NCBI GenBank assembly: GCA_002083775.1 | Contig: MTEI01000005.1 | Span: 186,001-250,000 of the forward strand | Reading direction: 5' to 3' | Source of the DNA: Rhodoferax ferrireducens | GTDB taxonomy: Bacteria; Pseudomonadota; Gammaproteobacteria; Burkholderiales; Burkholderiaceae_C | Length of the DNA: 64,000 nt | Part shown: positions 44,784-55,585 of the stretch, piece by piece | Layout of the letters: the number at the start of each line of letters is the position of its first letter | Numbering within the stretch: position 1 is the first letter of the stretch | The notes under the pieces: generated by a model | What the model saw: only the letters and a program-made list of their open reading frames with translations | What the model was told of the DNA's origin: nothing | Databases searched by the model: none | Made by a program: the position numbers and the translations under genes

Positions 44784-44833
44784 TTGCGGGACAGACCAAG
44801 AGTTACACGAAGTGAACTTTGCTCTGTCCTCAA
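44784..44833. repeat. Nested-hairpin repeat (GGGACAGA family), copy 3, hslV-hslU gap
   Basis: Outer arms GGACAGA and TCTGTCC, inner hairpin AGTTACAC-GAA-GTGAACT (one bulged base). Followed by AACACTTCGTCGGATGT. Tandem with copy 2 at a spacing of 75 bases. Confidence 0.85.
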
Positions 44834-44887
44834 CACTTCGTCGGATGTCCATCCCGCGCCGCAGACCTCATTGAACTGATCAGTACC

Positions 44888-46219
44888 ATGTCATCCCTTA
44901 CCCCCCAGGAAATCGTCGCCGAACTCGACAAACACATTGTTGGCCAGCACCAGGCCAAACGGGCCGTGGCGATTGCTTTGCGCAACCGCTGGCGCCGCCA
45001 ACAGGTCGATACGGATCTGCGCGGGGAAATCACCCCGAAAAATATTTTGATGATTGGCCCCACCGGTGTGGGCAAGACCGAAATCGCCCGCCGCCTGGCG
45101 CGTCTGGCCGATGCGCCCTTCATCAAGGTGGAAGCGACCAAGTTCACCGAGGTGGGTTATGTGGGCAAGGACGTGGATTCCATCATCCGCGATCTGGCCG
45201 ATGTGGCTGTCAAACAGACCCGCCAAAGCGAAATGCACAAGGTGCGTACCCGTGCCGAAGACGCTGCAGAAGACCGGGTGCTCGACATCCTGATCCCGCT
45301 GCCGCGCAAAGAGTTTGGCGTGATGGAAGCCCAGGAGCCCGAGAGTGCCGCGCGCCAGACCTTCCGCAAGAAACTGCGCGAAGGCCAACTCAACGACCGC
45401 GAGATTGAACTTGACCTGGCCCAGTCGCCAGCCCGCATGGAGATCATGGGCCCGGCCGGCATGGAAGAAATGACCGAGCAGCTGCGTGGCATGTTTGGCC
45501 AGCTCAACCAGACCAAAAAACAGACGCGCAGACTGAAAATCAGCGAAGCGCTGAAGCTGCTGGCCGACGAGGAAGCCGCCAAACTGGTGAACGACGATGA
45601 CATCAAGACCCAGGCGCTGCATGTGCTGGAGCAAAACGGCATCGTGTTCATCGACGAGATTGACAAGGTGACCTCGCGTGCCGAGAGCGGCAGCGCCGAG
45701 GTGTCGCGCCAAGGGGTGCAGCGCGATTTGCTGCCTTTGGTGGAAGGCACCACGGTGTCCACCAAATACGGCACGGTGAAGACAGACCACATTTTGTTCA
45801 TTGCGTCGGGCGCGTTTCACCTGAGCAAGCCCAGCGACCTGATTCCGGAGTTGCAGGGGCGTTTTCCGATCCGCGTCGAGCTGAAATCGCTGTCGGTGCA
45901 AGACTTTGTGGCCATCCTGACACAAACCCACGCCTCCCTGGTCAAGCAGTACCAGGCCCTGCTGGCGACCGAGCAGGTCAGCGTGGTGTTTGCCGAGGAG
46001 GGCATCACACGCCTGGCGCAGATTGCCTTTGATGTGAATGAGCGCACCGAAAACATCGGTGCACGCAGGTTGTCCACCGTGATGGAGCGCCTGCTCGACG
46101 AGGTGAGCTTCAACGCCAGCAACCTGGCGGGTGAAACGGTGCAGGTGGATGCGGCTTATGTCGAGTCACGCTTGGCCGAACTCAGCAAAAACGAAGATTT
46201 GAGCCGTTACATCTTGTAA
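44888..46219 (+). CDS. hslU: ATP-dependent protease ATPase subunit HslU
   Basis: AAA+ unfoldase that feeds HslV. The 443-residue protein has [26 protein letters not shown] at the N-terminus, Walker [16 protein letters not shown] near residue 57, the pore loop [18 protein letters not shown], the I-domain, Walker [10 protein letters not shown] near 255 and sensor regions near the C-terminus, ending in SRYIL, the tail that inserts into HslV. ATG 44888 gives the standard N-terminus. After it, 46220-46403 shows no gene. Confidence 0.97.
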   Translation: MSSLTPQEIVAELDKHIVGQHQAKRAVAIALRNRWRRQQVDTDLRGEITPKNILMIGPTGVGKTEIARRLARLADAPFIKVEATKFTEVGYVGKDVDSIIRDLADVAVKQTRQSEMHKVRTRAEDAAEDRVLDILIPLPRKEFGVMEAQEPESAARQTFRKKLREGQLNDREIELDLAQSPARMEIMGPAGMEEMTEQLRGMFGQLNQTKKQTRRLKISEALKLLADEEAAKLVNDDDIKTQALHVLEQNGIVFIDEIDKVTSRAESGSAEVSRQGVQRDLLPLVEGTTVSTKYGTVKTDHILFIASGAFHLSKPSDLIPELQGRFPIRVELKSLSVQDFVAILTQTHASLVKQYQALLATEQVSVVFAEEGITRLAQIAFDVNERTENIGARRLSTVMERLLDEVSFNASNLAGETVQVDAAYVESRLAELSKNEDLSRYIL

Positions 46220-46403
46220 GGCGCCCCGGCCACCGACCGTCATCCGGTAACTTTGCACAGTTTTTGAGGATGTTTGGCCTCCTCAGACGTCACTTTCAGT
46301 GCGTGCGCTAAGTGCTTCATTTAGAACGATTTTGTCGCCTGAAAAGGCTTCAAAATCACGCCTAAGTCATTGATTTCATTGTAAAAATTTGTACTCAGCC
46401 CGT

Positions 46404-46431
46404 TTGCAGGCTGTTATTTTGCTGATACAGT
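46404..46431 (+). promoter_or_regulatory. Candidate sigma-70 promoter of the dcw cluster
   Basis: TTGCAG (46404-46409) and TACAGT (46426-46431) are separated by 16 bases in an AT-rich stretch, about 80 bases before mraZ. The MraZ-type repeats begin at its -10 box. Confidence 0.5.
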
Positions 46432-46469
46432 GCAAAAAAGTGCAATTTTGTGGTGAAAAGTGCTTTTTT
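46430..46469 (+). promoter_or_regulatory. Putative MraZ operator: four direct repeats with 10-base period
   Basis: GTGC, GTGC, GTGG and GTGC start at 46430, 46440, 46450 and 46460, each in an A- or T-rich decamer. MraZ in other bacteria binds short direct repeats (TGGGN or AAAGTG type) with one-helical-turn spacing in the mraZ promoter, so this is a likely autoregulatory site. Confidence 0.7.
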
Positions 46470-46513
46470 AACTGCGCTCGCCAAGCTGGCAAATCCAACC
46501 AAGGTTATTCAAC

Positions 46514-46942
46514 GTGTTTCAAGGGGCTTCCTCACTCAGTCTGGACGCAAAGGGTCGGCTATCGGTGCCAACCCGGCATCGTGACGTGTTGAGCGCCACC
46601 GCCAGCGGCCAGCTCACCATCACCAAGCACCCCGACGGTTGCCTGATGATTTTCGCCCGACCCGAGTGGGAAAAATTCCGCGAGCGCATCAATAGCCTGC
46701 CGATGTCGGCGCAGTGGTGGAAACGCATTTTTCTGGGTAACGCCATGGACGTGGAGATGGACGCCACCGGCCGCGTGCTGGTGTCGCCTGAACTGCGCGC
46801 CACCGCTGGCATCACCAAGGAATCTGTGTTGTTGGGCATGGGTAACTACTTTGAGTTGTGGGACAAGACCACCTACGACGCCAAGGAAGCCCAGGCCATG
46901 CAGGGCGACATGCCCGACGTTTTCAAAGACTTTGCGTTCTGA
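46514..46942 (+). CDS. mraZ: Transcriptional regulator MraZ
   Basis: First gene of the division and cell-wall cluster; MraZ is an AbrB-fold DNA-binding ring protein that represses its own operon. The 142-residue protein begins with [26 protein letters not shown] (first DXXXR motif), and the second repeat is [20 protein letters not shown] (DATGR). [22 protein letters not shown] is also conserved. Four short direct repeats lie upstream. rsmH starts nine bases after the stop. Confidence 0.96.
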   Translation: MFQGASSLSLDAKGRLSVPTRHRDVLSATASGQLTITKHPDGCLMIFARPEWEKFRERINSLPMSAQWWKRIFLGNAMDVEMDATGRVLVSPELRATAGITKESVLLGMGNYFELWDKTTYDAKEAQAMQGDMPDVFKDFAF

Positions 46943-46951
46943 AGGCAGGCG

Positions 46952-47905
46952 GTGGAAAACGCATGGACACACACCACCGTGTTGTTGGGCGAGGCGGTCG
47001 GCGCTTTGCTTGGCACCGCTGACGCGCCCGCGGCACCCACTGAGGCGCCGGTCTACGTGGATGCCACCTTTGGCCGGGGTGGCCACAGCCGCCTGATTCT
47101 GTCGCGCCTGGCGCCCCAAGGCAGCTTGATTGCCTTTGACAAAGATCCGGATGCGCTGCTGGAGGCGGCCAGCATCACCGACCCGCGTTTTGCCATCCGG
47201 CATCAGGGTTTCAGCCATCTGGGTGAATTGCCGCCTGCCAGCGTGGCCGGGGTGCTGCTGGATCTGGGTATCAGTTCGCCGCAGGTGGACAACCCGGCAC
47301 GGGGTTTCAGTTTCAGGTTCGAAGGGCCTCTGGACATGCGCATGGACACCACGCGCGGCACCTCGGTGGCGCAGTGGCTGGCCCATGCTGAAGTAGATCA
47401 AATAACGGAGGTGATTCGTGAATATGGCGAAGAACGGTTTGCTGGCCCCATTGCAAAGGCGATTGTTGCGCGCCGACAGGCTCGGGGCCCCCTTGTCACC
47501 ACCACTGAACTGGCCCAGCTCGTGGCTGACACGGTCAAAACCCGCGAGCCGGGCCAGAACCCTGCAACGCGCACATTTCAGGCTTTTCGGATTTTCATCA
47601 ACGCCGAGCTTGAAGAGCTGCAACAGGCGCTAGCGGGTGCCCTGAAAGTGTTGCAACCCGGCGGGCGGCTGGTGGTGATCAGCTTTCACTCGCTGGAAGA
47701 CCGCATCGTCAAGCAGTTCATCGCCCAGCATGCCAAAGAGGTGTATGACCGCCGGGCACCGTTTGCGGCGCCGAAAGTGATGCAGCTCAAGGCGATGGGG
47801 CGCGTGCGCCCGGGCGCAGCTGAAGTGGCTGCCAACCCGCGTGCCCGCAGTGCCATCATGCGCGTGGCCGAGCGCACTGCGACCCGCGCAGAGGGGGTGC
47901 CATGA
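46952..47905 (+). CDS. rsmH: 16S rRNA (cytosine-1402-N4) methyltransferase
   Basis: SAM-dependent rRNA methylase, formerly MraW, 317 residues, starting at GTG ([16 protein letters not shown]). The SAM site is [15 protein letters not shown] near residue 33; [23 protein letters not shown] near 107 and [31 protein letters not shown] near 240 are family signatures. The stop overlaps the ftsL start by four bases, as usual in this cluster. Confidence 0.97.
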   Translation: MENAWTHTTVLLGEAVGALLGTADAPAAPTEAPVYVDATFGRGGHSRLILSRLAPQGSLIAFDKDPDALLEAASITDPRFAIRHQGFSHLGELPPASVAGVLLDLGISSPQVDNPARGFSFRFEGPLDMRMDTTRGTSVAQWLAHAEVDQITEVIREYGEERFAGPIAKAIVARRQARGPLVTTTELAQLVADTVKTREPGQNPATRTFQAFRIFINAELEELQQALAGALKVLQPGGRLVVISFHSLEDRIVKQFIAQHAKEVYDRRAPFAAPKVMQLKAMGRVRPGAAEVAANPRARSAIMRVAERTATRAEGVP

Positions 47906-48222
47906 TGCGCATGAACCTGGTGTTGTTGGTGGGTGTGGTGCTGAGTGCCTTGTACCTGGTGCACGTGCAGTACGAGTCGCGCCACCTGTTTTCTGAGCTG
48001 GATCGCGCACGCTCACTGGCCCACAAGCTCGAAGTGGAAAACGAACGCCTGCAGGTGGAAAAGCGCGCCCAGGCCACTTCGGCGCGCATTGAGGGCCTGG
48101 CCAAATCGCGCCTGCAAATGCGCCCGGCCAATCCGGCCATTACGGCTTATGTGGCCTACACGCCCGGTGCGGCTGACCAAGGCAGCACTGCCAACCCCTT
48201 GATCGTTGGGCGTGTCAAATGA
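47902..48222 (+). CDS. ftsL: Cell division protein FtsL
   Basis: Small bitopic division protein of 106 residues. A single membrane helix ([21 protein letters not shown], residues 4-24) is followed by a periplasmic leucine-zipper coiled coil ([29 protein letters not shown]). FtsL forms a complex with FtsB and FtsQ that activates FtsWI. Position between rsmH and ftsI confirms the call. It overlaps both neighbours by four bases. Confidence 0.94.
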   Translation: MMRMNLVLLVGVVLSALYLVHVQYESRHLFSELDRARSLAHKLEVENERLQVEKRAQATSARIEGLAKSRLQMRPANPAITAYVAYTPGAADQGSTANPLIVGRVK

Positions 48223-49952
48223 GCCGCAGCATTGCCTACAACTCCAGCCCCCTGCTGGCCAGCCCGACCCCGGTGTGGCGCAGCAAATTCATTGTGGCGG
48301 CCACTGCGCTGGCTTTTGTGGGTCTGGCCGGGCGCGCGGTGTACATCCAGGTCATTGAAAACGATTTTTTCCAGCGCCAGGGTGAGGTGCGTTTTGCCCG
48401 CACGCTGGCACTGCCTGCCAACCGTGGGCGTATTCTGGACCGCAACGGTGTGATTCTGGCGTCCAGCATCCCGGTGCCCAGCATCTGGGCCATTCCCGAG
48501 GATGTGGACCGCGACCCGGAGCAGTTGAAAAAGCTGGCCAAACTGCTGGGCATGTCGCTGCCCGAGCTGAACAAGAAGCTGCAAGATGAGGACAAGACCT
48601 TTGTCTGGCTCAAGCGCCAGGTGGACGAGTCGGCCGGCAAGCAGATTGAGGCTTTGAAGATCAAGGGTATTTACCAGCGCAAGGAATACAAGCGCCAGTA
48701 CCCCGAGGGTGAAGCCGCCGCGCATGTGGTGGGTTTCACCAACGTGGAAGACAAAGGCCAGGAAGGCATGGAGCTGACCTTCAACACCGATCTGGGTGGG
48801 CGCAACGGGTCGCGGCGCGTCATCAAGGACCGCATGGGCCGGGTGGTAGAAGCCGTGGGCGAGCAAATAGCGCCCGTGGATGGCCGCGACCTGCAGCTCA
48901 GCATTGACAGCAAGGTGCAGTTTTTTGCCTTCCAGACGCTCAAAGAGGCAGTGCTGCAGCACAAGGCCAAGGCCGGCAGTGTGGTGGTGCTCGATGTGCA
49001 AACGGGCGAGGTGCTGGCGCTGGCCAACTACCCCAGCTATGTGCCGGACAAACGGCAAAACCTCAGCGGTGAGCAGCTGCGCAACCGCGCCTTGACCGAC
49101 AGTTTTGAGCCCGGCTCGACCATGAAGCCGTTCATCATCGGGCTGGCCATGGACAACGGGCGGGTCACGCCGCAAACCAGCATTCAGACCGCGCCGGGGC
49201 GCCTGAGCATCGGCAACTCGACTATTTCTGACTCGCACCCGCACAGCGTGCTCAGTGTGACTGAGGTGATCCAGAAGTCCAGCAACGTGGGCACGGTCAA
49301 GATTGCCATGCAGATGCCACCGCGCGCCATGTGGGAGATGTTCAGCAGCGTCGGTTTTGGCCAGAAGCCGCAGGTGCCGTTCCCAGGTGCAGTCAGCGGG
49401 CGGCTGCGGCCCTACAAGGCCTGGCGGCCCATCGAGCAGGCCACCATGAGCTACGGCTACGGCCTGTCGGTGAGCCTGATGCAGCTGGCCCATGCCTACA
49501 CCGTGTTTGGCCGTGATGGTGATCTGCCGCCGCTCTCCATGCTGAAAGTCACTGAGCCGCTGGTTGGCCAGCCGGTCTTCAAAGGCAAGGTGGCCCGTGA
49601 TGTGCGCCACATGCTGCACCTGGTCACTGGCCCGGGCGGCACCGCACCCAAGGCACAAACCATGGGTTACTCGGTGGGTGGTAAAACCGGCACCGCGCAC
49701 AAACAGGAAGGCAAAGGCTATGCCACCAAGAAGTACCGTGGCGTTTTTGCCGGATTGGCGCCGATTGACGCGCCGCGCATTGCCGTGGCGGTGATGATTG
49801 ACGAGCCGAGCAACGGCCAGTATTACGGCGGTGACACGGCCGCGCCGGTGTTCAGCAAAACCGTGCAGCAAACGCTGCGGGTGCTGGGCATTGCCCCGGA
49901 CATGACGGTGGTGCCCCAGGTGGTGACCGAACTGGTGGAGGAGTCGTTCTGA
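48219..49952 (+). CDS. ftsI: Septal peptidoglycan transpeptidase FtsI (PBP3)
   Basis: Class-B penicillin-binding protein of 577 residues that cross-links septal wall. A membrane helix at about residues 22-45 anchors it; the pedestal domain contains RGRILDRNGVILASSIPVPSIW. In the transpeptidase domain the active-site Ser is in EPGSTMKPF near residue 303, the second motif is SSN near 353 and the third is GGKTGTAHK near 490. All three motifs are intact. The stop overlaps the murE start. Confidence 0.97.
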   Translation: MSRSIAYNSSPLLASPTPVWRSKFIVAATALAFVGLAGRAVYIQVIENDFFQRQGEVRFARTLALPANRGRILDRNGVILASSIPVPSIWAIPEDVDRDPEQLKKLAKLLGMSLPELNKKLQDEDKTFVWLKRQVDESAGKQIEALKIKGIYQRKEYKRQYPEGEAAAHVVGFTNVEDKGQEGMELTFNTDLGGRNGSRRVIKDRMGRVVEAVGEQIAPVDGRDLQLSIDSKVQFFAFQTLKEAVLQHKAKAGSVVVLDVQTGEVLALANYPSYVPDKRQNLSGEQLRNRALTDSFEPGSTMKPFIIGLAMDNGRVTPQTSIQTAPGRLSIGNSTISDSHPHSVLSVTEVIQKSSNVGTVKIAMQMPPRAMWEMFSSVGFGQKPQVPFPGAVSGRLRPYKAWRPIEQATMSYGYGLSVSLMQLAHAYTVFGRDGDLPPLSMLKVTEPLVGQPVFKGKVARDVRHMLHLVTGPGGTAPKAQTMGYSVGGKTGTAHKQEGKGYATKKYRGVFAGLAPIDAPRIAVAVMIDEPSNGQYYGGDTAAPVFSKTVQQTLRVLGIAPDMTVVPQVVTELVEESF

Positions 49953-51472
49953 TGCTGCAATTGCACACCCCTGAGCAGGCCGCCCAATGGCTGCAGTCTC
50001 AGGTCACCGGCACCTTACGCACTGACAGCCGCAAGCTACAACCCGGCGACGGGTTTCTGGCTTGGCCGGGCGCCGCAGTGGACGCACGTGCCCACGTGGC
50101 GGCTGCCTTGGCCGCGGGTGCCGCAGCCTGCCTGGTGGAGCATTCTGGCGTTGAGGCGTTTGCGTTTGACGACGCGCATGTGGCCACCTACCTGGGTTTG
50201 AAGGCCGCTAGCGGACCACTGGCCAGCGCGTACTTTGGTGAGCCCAGCCAGGCCTTGCGATTGCTCGCCGTGACCGGTACCAATGGCAAAACCTCCAGCG
50301 CCTGGTGGCTCGCCCAGGCGCTCTCAAACCTGCATCATCCAGCGCCCATGCCGTGTGGGGTTGTGGGCACTTTGGGCATGGGTATGCCACCGAATGTGGT
50401 GAGCACCGGTCTGACCACGCCCGACCCGGTGGCCTTGCAGGCGGCGTTGGCTGGTTTTGTCAAGCAGGGAGTTCAAGCCTGCGCCATCGAGGCCTCTTCC
50501 ATCGGCATCGAAGAGCACCGGCTGGACGGCACGCTGATCCACACCGCGCTGCTGACCAATCTGACGCAGGACCATCTGGACTACCACGGCAGCATGGAAA
50601 GCTACTGGCAGGCCAAGACCCGGCTGTTTGCCTGGCCCGGTTTGCGCGCGGCCGTCATCAACGTCGATGACCCTTATGGCGTGGCGCTGGCGCAAGGCCT
50701 GGAAGAGCGTGTGCCGCAGGGCGCGCTGGATATCTGGACGGTATCGATGCAGGCCGGGCCGGGCAACCGGGCGCGGCTGCAGGCGCAGGCGGTGGACTAC
50801 AGCCAGGGTGGCGCGCGCTTCCATCTGGTGGAGGGCGCGCAGTCTGTGCCGCTGGCCACACAGCTGATGGGCGATTACAACGTCTCCAATGTGCTGGGGG
50901 TCATTGCCGCCATGCGCACGCTGGGGGTGTCGCTGGTTGACGCCGCCCAGGCTTGTGCCGCTTTGACGCCCGTGCCGGGGCGCATGGAGTGTGTGAATGT
51001 GCCGGGCCAGCCGCTGGTGGCGGTGGACTACGCCCACACGCCAGACGCTCTGGCCAAGGCGCTGGAGGCGTTGCGGCCAGTGGCGGCGCAGCGCGGTGGC
51101 AAGCTGTGGTGTGTGTTTGGTTGTGGCGGTGACCGCGACACCCGCAAGCGCCCGCTGATGGGTGCGGCGGCCAGCAGCCATGCCGAGCGGATCGTGGTCA
51201 CCAGCGACAACCCGCGCAGTGAAGCGCCGGACGCCATCATCAGCCAGATCCTGCTGGGCCTGATTGGCGTGCCTGGCGTGATGGTGGAGCCGGATCGTGC
51301 CCGCGCCATTGCGCAGGCACTGGCGCAAGCCGCCGCTACCGATGTGGTGCTGGTGGCAGGCAAGGGCCATGAGGACTACCAGGAAGTTGCTGGTCAACGC
51401 CTGCCTTTCTCGGACATGACCCAGGTCAGGCAAGCGCTGGCGCAGCGATTGGGCAGCGGGGTGCCATCATGA
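49952..51472 (+). CDS. murE: UDP-N-acetylmuramoyl-tripeptide synthetase (meso-DAP adding)
   Basis: Adds the third amino acid to the peptidoglycan precursor. The 506-residue Mur ligase has the ATP-binding loop [18 protein letters not shown] near residue 108, NLTQDHLDYHGSMESYWQAK near 205 and the specificity motif TSDNPRSEAPD near 415; DNPR marks enzymes that use meso-diaminopimelate, in line with dapF in this window. The end (VLVAGKGHEDYQ) is typical. It overlaps murF by four bases. Confidence 0.96.
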   Translation: MLQLHTPEQAAQWLQSQVTGTLRTDSRKLQPGDGFLAWPGAAVDARAHVAAALAAGAAACLVEHSGVEAFAFDDAHVATYLGLKAASGPLASAYFGEPSQALRLLAVTGTNGKTSSAWWLAQALSNLHHPAPMPCGVVGTLGMGMPPNVVSTGLTTPDPVALQAALAGFVKQGVQACAIEASSIGIEEHRLDGTLIHTALLTNLTQDHLDYHGSMESYWQAKTRLFAWPGLRAAVINVDDPYGVALAQGLEERVPQGALDIWTVSMQAGPGNRARLQAQAVDYSQGGARFHLVEGAQSVPLATQLMGDYNVSNVLGVIAAMRTLGVSLVDAAQACAALTPVPGRMECVNVPGQPLVAVDYAHTPDALAKALEALRPVAAQRGGKLWCVFGCGGDRDTRKRPLMGAAASSHAERIVVTSDNPRSEAPDAIISQILLGLIGVPGVMVEPDRARAIAQALAQAAATDVVLVAGKGHEDYQEVAGQRLPFSDMTQVRQALAQRLGSGVPS

Positions 51473-52893
51473 GTGCGCGCATGACCCTGCAGCAGGTTGC
51501 GGCCTGGCTGACCTCGGCCCAGCAGGTGGGGCTGCGCGGCCTGCCCGACCTGGCGATTTGTCGCGTGCACACCGACACCCGCACCCTGCAGGCGGGGGAT
51601 CTGTTTGTAGCGCTGCTTGGGGAGCGTTTCGACGCCAATGCCTTCCTTGCAGAGGCCAAGGCCAGAGGCGCCGTGGCGGCCATCTGCCAGGGTGACGCCG
51701 TTGCAGCGCAACTGGCGCAAGCCGGTTTGCCCGGTCTGGTGGTGCCGGACGCGCGCCTGGCGCTGGCGCAGCTGGCCACACGCCACCGCGCACAATTCGC
51801 CCTGCCGCTGATCGCCGTGACCGGCAGCAACGGTAAAACCACCGTGACGCAAATGATCGCCGCCATCCTGCGTGCCGCGCAAGGTGACGCCGCGCTGGCC
51901 ACGCAAGGCAATCTGAACAACGACATTGGCGTGCCACTCACCGTGGCGCGTCTGACCGCCGCGCACAAGATCGCGGTGGTGGAGCTGGGCATGAACCACC
52001 CGGGCGAGATTGCTACCCTGGCCGCCATTGCCCAGCCGACGGTGGCGCTGGTCAACAACGCCCAACGCGAGCACCTGGAATTCATGCAGACGGTGCAGGC
52101 GGTGGCGCTGGAAAACGGCGCGGTGATCACCGCGCTGCCCGCTGACGGCGTGGCTGTGTTTCCGGTGGACGATGCTTTCAGCAGCCTCTGGGCGGATCTG
52201 GCTGGCGCGCGCCGCGTGTTGCGTTTTGCCGAGAAGGCGCAAGCCGACGCCGAGGTTTATGCCGTGCAGGCCGATTGGCTCGGCGCTGCCTGGCAAGTCC
52301 GCGCAGCCACGTCGGTTGGCGCGTTGACCTACAGCCTGCACATCGCCGGTGCCCACAACGTGAAAAATTCGCTGGCGGCTGTGGCTTGCGCCTTGGCGGC
52401 CGGTGTGGCTCCCGAGGCCATCAGCGCGGGCCTGAGTGCCTTTGAGCCGGTCAAAGGCCGCAGCCGCGCGTTGCAAGTCACGCTGTCTGGCCGCCAGATC
52501 ACGGTGGTGGACGATACCTACAACGCCAACCCGGATTCGGTGCGTGCCGCCATCGACGTGCTGGCCGCGCTGCCCGGTACGCGCCTGCTGGTGCTGGGTG
52601 ACATGGGTGAAGTGGGCGACCAGGGCCCGCAGTTTCATGCCGAAGCGCTCGCCCAGGCCACTGAAAAAAATATAGAAAAAGTGCTTGTAACCGGCGTCGA
52701 ATCAGGGCGAGCAGCTATGAAATTTAAAGATGTCAAGGTGGTGGCAGAGATGGTTGATTTACAGGCCGCTGTGCTTGCGGCGTTGCCCGGCGTGTCCAGC
52801 GTGCTGGTCAAGGGCTCGCGTTTCATGAAGATGGAGCGGGTGGTGGACGCCATCGTGGCTGCCACGCAAGCCAACCAGGAGGCCACATGCTGA
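51469..52893 (+). CDS. murF: UDP-N-acetylmuramoyl-tripeptide-D-Ala-D-Ala ligase
   Basis: Adds D-Ala-D-Ala to complete the pentapeptide. The 474-residue protein has [22 protein letters not shown] near residue 30, the ATP loop [18 protein letters not shown] near 117, [14 protein letters not shown] near 167 and [13 protein letters not shown] near 346. Near the C-terminus a degenerate repeat copy contributes [17 protein letters not shown]. The stop overlaps the mraY start by seven bases. This enzyme uses the product of ddl further down the cluster. Confidence 0.95.
   Translation: MSARMTLQQVAAWLTSAQQVGLRGLPDLAICRVHTDTRTLQAGDLFVALLGERFDANAFLAEAKARGAVAAICQGDAVAAQLAQAGLPGLVVPDARLALAQLATRHRAQFALPLIAVTGSNGKTTVTQMIAAILRAAQGDAALATQGNLNNDIGVPLTVARLTAAHKIAVVELGMNHPGEIATLAAIAQPTVALVNNAQREHLEFMQTVQAVALENGAVITALPADGVAVFPVDDAFSSLWADLAGARRVLRFAEKAQADAEVYAVQADWLGAAWQVRAATSVGALTYSLHIAGAHNVKNSLAAVACALAAGVAPEAISAGLSAFEPVKGRSRALQVTLSGRQITVVDDTYNANPDSVRAAIDVLAALPGTRLLVLGDMGEVGDQGPQFHAEALAQATEKNIEKVLVTGVESGRAAMKFKDVKVVAEMVDLQAAVLAALPGVSSVLVKGSRFMKMERVVDAIVAATQANQEATC
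52690..52730 (+). repeat. 40-nt palindromic repeat, copy 15 (degenerate, inside murF)
   Basis: The right half ATCAGGGCGAGCAGCTATGA followed by AATTT matches the family; the left half is largely lost. It lies in an AT-rich patch (52660-52740) that stands out in the GC-rich gene. Confidence 0.5.
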
Positions 52894-54065
52894 TCTGGCT
52901 GGCCCAATGGCTGCAAACGCTGTTCCCGGATCTGGGTTTTTTGCGCGTGTTTCAGTACCAGACCTTCCGCGCCGTGATGGCCGCCATGACCGCGCTGCTG
53001 ATGGGCCTGGCGGCGGGCCCATGGGTCATTCGCCGCCTGACCTCGCTCAAGATTGGTCAGCCGATCCGTGGTTACGGCATGGAGTCGCACCACATCAAGA
53101 GTGGCACACCCACCATGGGCGGGGTGTTGATTTTGCTGAGCATTTCCCTGTCAACCCTGTTGTGGTTTGACTGGAGCAACCGCTTTGTATGGATCGTGCT
53201 GCTGGTGACGCTGGGTTTTGGCGCCATTGGCTGGTCGGACGACTGGCGCAAGGTGGTCAACAAAGACCCCGAAGGCATGCCTTCACGTGAGAAATACCTG
53301 TGGCAGTCATTGATCGGGCTGGTGGCGGCGCTGTACCTGGTGTTTTCGATTTCCGAAAACACCAACGTCCGGGTGATGGAGCTGTTTTTCAGCTGGGTGC
53401 AGTCCGGGTTCGATTTGAACCTGCCGCCCAAGGCTGGGCTGATGCTGCCTTTTTTCAAGGAAATCAGCTACCCGCTGGGGGTGCTGGGCTTTGTCATCCT
53501 GACCTATCTGGTGATCGTCGGGTCAAGCAATGCGGTGAACCTGACCGACGGGCTGGACGGTCTGGCCATCATGCCGGTGGTGATGGTGGGCGCCTGTCTG
53601 GGCATTTTTGCCTACGTGACCGGCAACGCGGTTTTTGCCCGCTACCTGTTCCTGCCGCACATTCCCGGCGCCGGTGAACTGATGATTTTTTGCGCTGCCA
53701 TGAGCGGGGCCGGGCTGGCGTTTTTGTGGTTCAACACGCACCCGGCGCAGGTGTTCATGGGTGACGTCGGCGCCTTGGCGCTGGGCGCTGCGCTGGGCAC
53801 CATCGCGGTGATCGTGCGGCAAGAGATTGTGCTGGCCATCATGGGCGGCGTGTTTGTGGCCGAAGCCATCTCGGTCATGTTGCAGGTGACTTACTTCAAG
53901 TACACCAAGAAGCGCTTTGGCAACGGCAAACGCCTGCTCAAGATGGCGCCGTTGCATCACCATTTTGAGAAAACTGGCTGGAAAGAAACGCAGGTGGTGG
54001 TGCGTTTCTGGATCATCACCATGCTGCTGTGCCTGGTGGGGCTGACCACCTTGAAGCTGCGCTGA
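52887..54065 (+). CDS. mraY: Phospho-N-acetylmuramoyl-pentapeptide transferase
   Basis: Polytopic membrane enzyme that makes lipid I. The 392-residue protein has about ten hydrophobic segments. Signature stretches: [16 protein letters not shown] near residue 70, the catalytic region [16 protein letters not shown] near 213 and [15 protein letters not shown] near 290, with [15 protein letters not shown] near 352. All key Asp and His residues are present. The N-terminus has a slightly extended first helix. murD begins two bases after the stop. Confidence 0.97.
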   Translation: MLIWLAQWLQTLFPDLGFLRVFQYQTFRAVMAAMTALLMGLAAGPWVIRRLTSLKIGQPIRGYGMESHHIKSGTPTMGGVLILLSISLSTLLWFDWSNRFVWIVLLVTLGFGAIGWSDDWRKVVNKDPEGMPSREKYLWQSLIGLVAALYLVFSISENTNVRVMELFFSWVQSGFDLNLPPKAGLMLPFFKEISYPLGVLGFVILTYLVIVGSSNAVNLTDGLDGLAIMPVVMVGACLGIFAYVTGNAVFARYLFLPHIPGAGELMIFCAAMSGAGLAFLWFNTHPAQVFMGDVGALALGAALGTIAVIVRQEIVLAIMGGVFVAEAISVMLQVTYFKYTKKRFGNGKRLLKMAPLHHHFEKTGWKETQVVVRFWIITMLLCLVGLTTLKLR

Positions 54066-54067
54066 TC

Positions 54068-55585
54068 ATGAACTACCTGCAAGACCAACACGTACTGATC
54101 CTGGGCCTGGGCGCCTCCGGTCTGGCGATGGCGCGTTGGTGTGCACGTTGTGGTGCGCAGGTCACCGTGGCGGATACGCGTTTAGCCCCGCCGCAATTGG
54201 CCCGGTTGCAGACGGAGGTGCCCAGCGCGCGTTTTGTCGGTGGCCCGTTCGACGCGGCGCAGGTCGCAGGCACCGATGTGCGCGCGGTGTTCAAGAGCCC
54301 AGGCTTGAGTCCACTGGAGGTTGCTCCTGTATTCGAAGCTGCTAAGGAAGCATGCATAAGGGCTGCAGGCGAATTAGGCTTGTATTCACAAGCCCTGGCG
54401 CACCTGGAAGCCGAGCGCGGCTACGCCCCCGCTGTGCTGGCCGTCACCGGCACCAACGGTAAAACCACCGTCACCTCGCTCACTGGGCAACTGGTGGCGC
54501 GCGCGGGCAAAAGTGTGGCTGTGGCGGGCAACATCGGTCCGACGCTGCTCGACACCTTGGCCAAACATCTGGATGCCGGCGATCTGCCCGAGGTCTGGGT
54601 GCTGGAGCTCTCCAGCTTTCAACTTGATGGTGAAACTGGCTTCGAGCCCACTGCCGCTGCGGTGCTCAACATCACTCAAGACCACTTGGACTGGCACGGT
54701 TCCATGGCCGCCTACGTGTTGGCCAAGCGCAATATCTTTGGTCAGAGTGGCCTGATGGTGCTCAACCGCGAAGACGAAGAGGTCATGCGGATGCTGCCTC
54801 CAGCGTCAAAGGCGAAGGGCCAAAAACCCCAGCAGCGCGACTGCATCCTGTTTGGTGGTGACATGCCGCAGCGCCCGGGTGACTTTGGGATTGAGACGGT
54901 CAACGGCATGACCTGGCTGGTGCGTGCGCTGGACGCGGACGAGACCAAACGCAAGCGCAGTGAAGCCGCAGAAGAACTGTACTTCCAGCGCCTGATGCCC
55001 GCCGACGCGCTGCGCATCCGGGGTCGCCACAATGCCATCAATGCGCTATCTGCCCTGGCTTTGGCCAGCGCGGCCGGTTGTGCGCTGGCGCCGATGTTGT
55101 ACGGGCTGCGCGAATACACCGGCGAGCCGCACCGGGTGCAGCCGATCGGCACCATCCATGCCGTGGAATATTTTGACGACAGCAAAGGCACCAATGTCGG
55201 TGCCACCGTGGCCGCCCTGATGGGCCTGGGTGCTGACCGCAAAGTGGTGGTGATTCTGGGCGGCGAGGGCAAAGGGCAAGACTTCTCACCCCTGGCCGAC
55301 CCGGTGCGCCGTCATGTGCGCACCGTGGTGCTGATTGGCCGCGATGCGCCGCTGATCCGCGCTGCGCTGGTTGACACGCACGTGCCGCTGCTGGATGCCA
55401 CCTCCATGGTTGACGCCGTGGCACAAGCCAGCGCCCAGGCCAAAGCGGGCGACGCCGTGCTGATATCGCCCGCCTGCGCCAGTTTTGACATGTTTGACAA
55501 CTACGAGCACCGCGCGCGGATCTTCGTGCAGGCGGTGAGCGATCTGGCGCTTGAGGCCGGTCTGGTGCTGGAGGGCCAGGCATGA
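54068..55585 (+). CDS. murD: UDP-N-acetylmuramoyl-L-alanine-D-glutamate ligase
   Basis: Adds D-glutamate to the precursor. The 505-residue protein begins with a Rossmann-like loop [15 protein letters not shown], then has the ATP loop [15 protein letters not shown] near residue 126, [11 protein letters not shown] near 180, [20 protein letters not shown] near 203 and [15 protein letters not shown] near 320. A copy of the repeat gives [17 protein letters not shown] near residues 90-106. An insertion near 275-310 ([14 protein letters not shown] region) makes it longer than E. coli MurD. ftsW overlaps its stop by four bases. Confidence 0.96.
   Translation: MNYLQDQHVLILGLGASGLAMARWCARCGAQVTVADTRLAPPQLARLQTEVPSARFVGGPFDAAQVAGTDVRAVFKSPGLSPLEVAPVFEAAKEACIRAAGELGLYSQALAHLEAERGYAPAVLAVTGTNGKTTVTSLTGQLVARAGKSVAVAGNIGPTLLDTLAKHLDAGDLPEVWVLELSSFQLDGETGFEPTAAAVLNITQDHLDWHGSMAAYVLAKRNIFGQSGLMVLNREDEEVMRMLPPASKAKGQKPQQRDCILFGGDMPQRPGDFGIETVNGMTWLVRALDADETKRKRSEAAEELYFQRLMPADALRIRGRHNAINALSALALASAAGCALAPMLYGLREYTGEPHRVQPIGTIHAVEYFDDSKGTNVGATVAALMGLGADRKVVVILGGEGKGQDFSPLADPVRRHVRTVVLIGRDAPLIRAALVDTHVPLLDATSMVDAVAQASAQAKAGDAVLISPACASFDMFDNYEHRARIFVQAVSDLALEAGLVLEGQA
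54336..54376 (-). repeat. 40-nt palindromic repeat, copy 16 (inside murD)
   Basis: AAGCTGCTAAGGAAG then CATAAGGGCTGCAGGCGAATT, reverse form; the outer arm has drifted. Read in frame as [15 protein letters not shown]. Confidence 0.65.
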
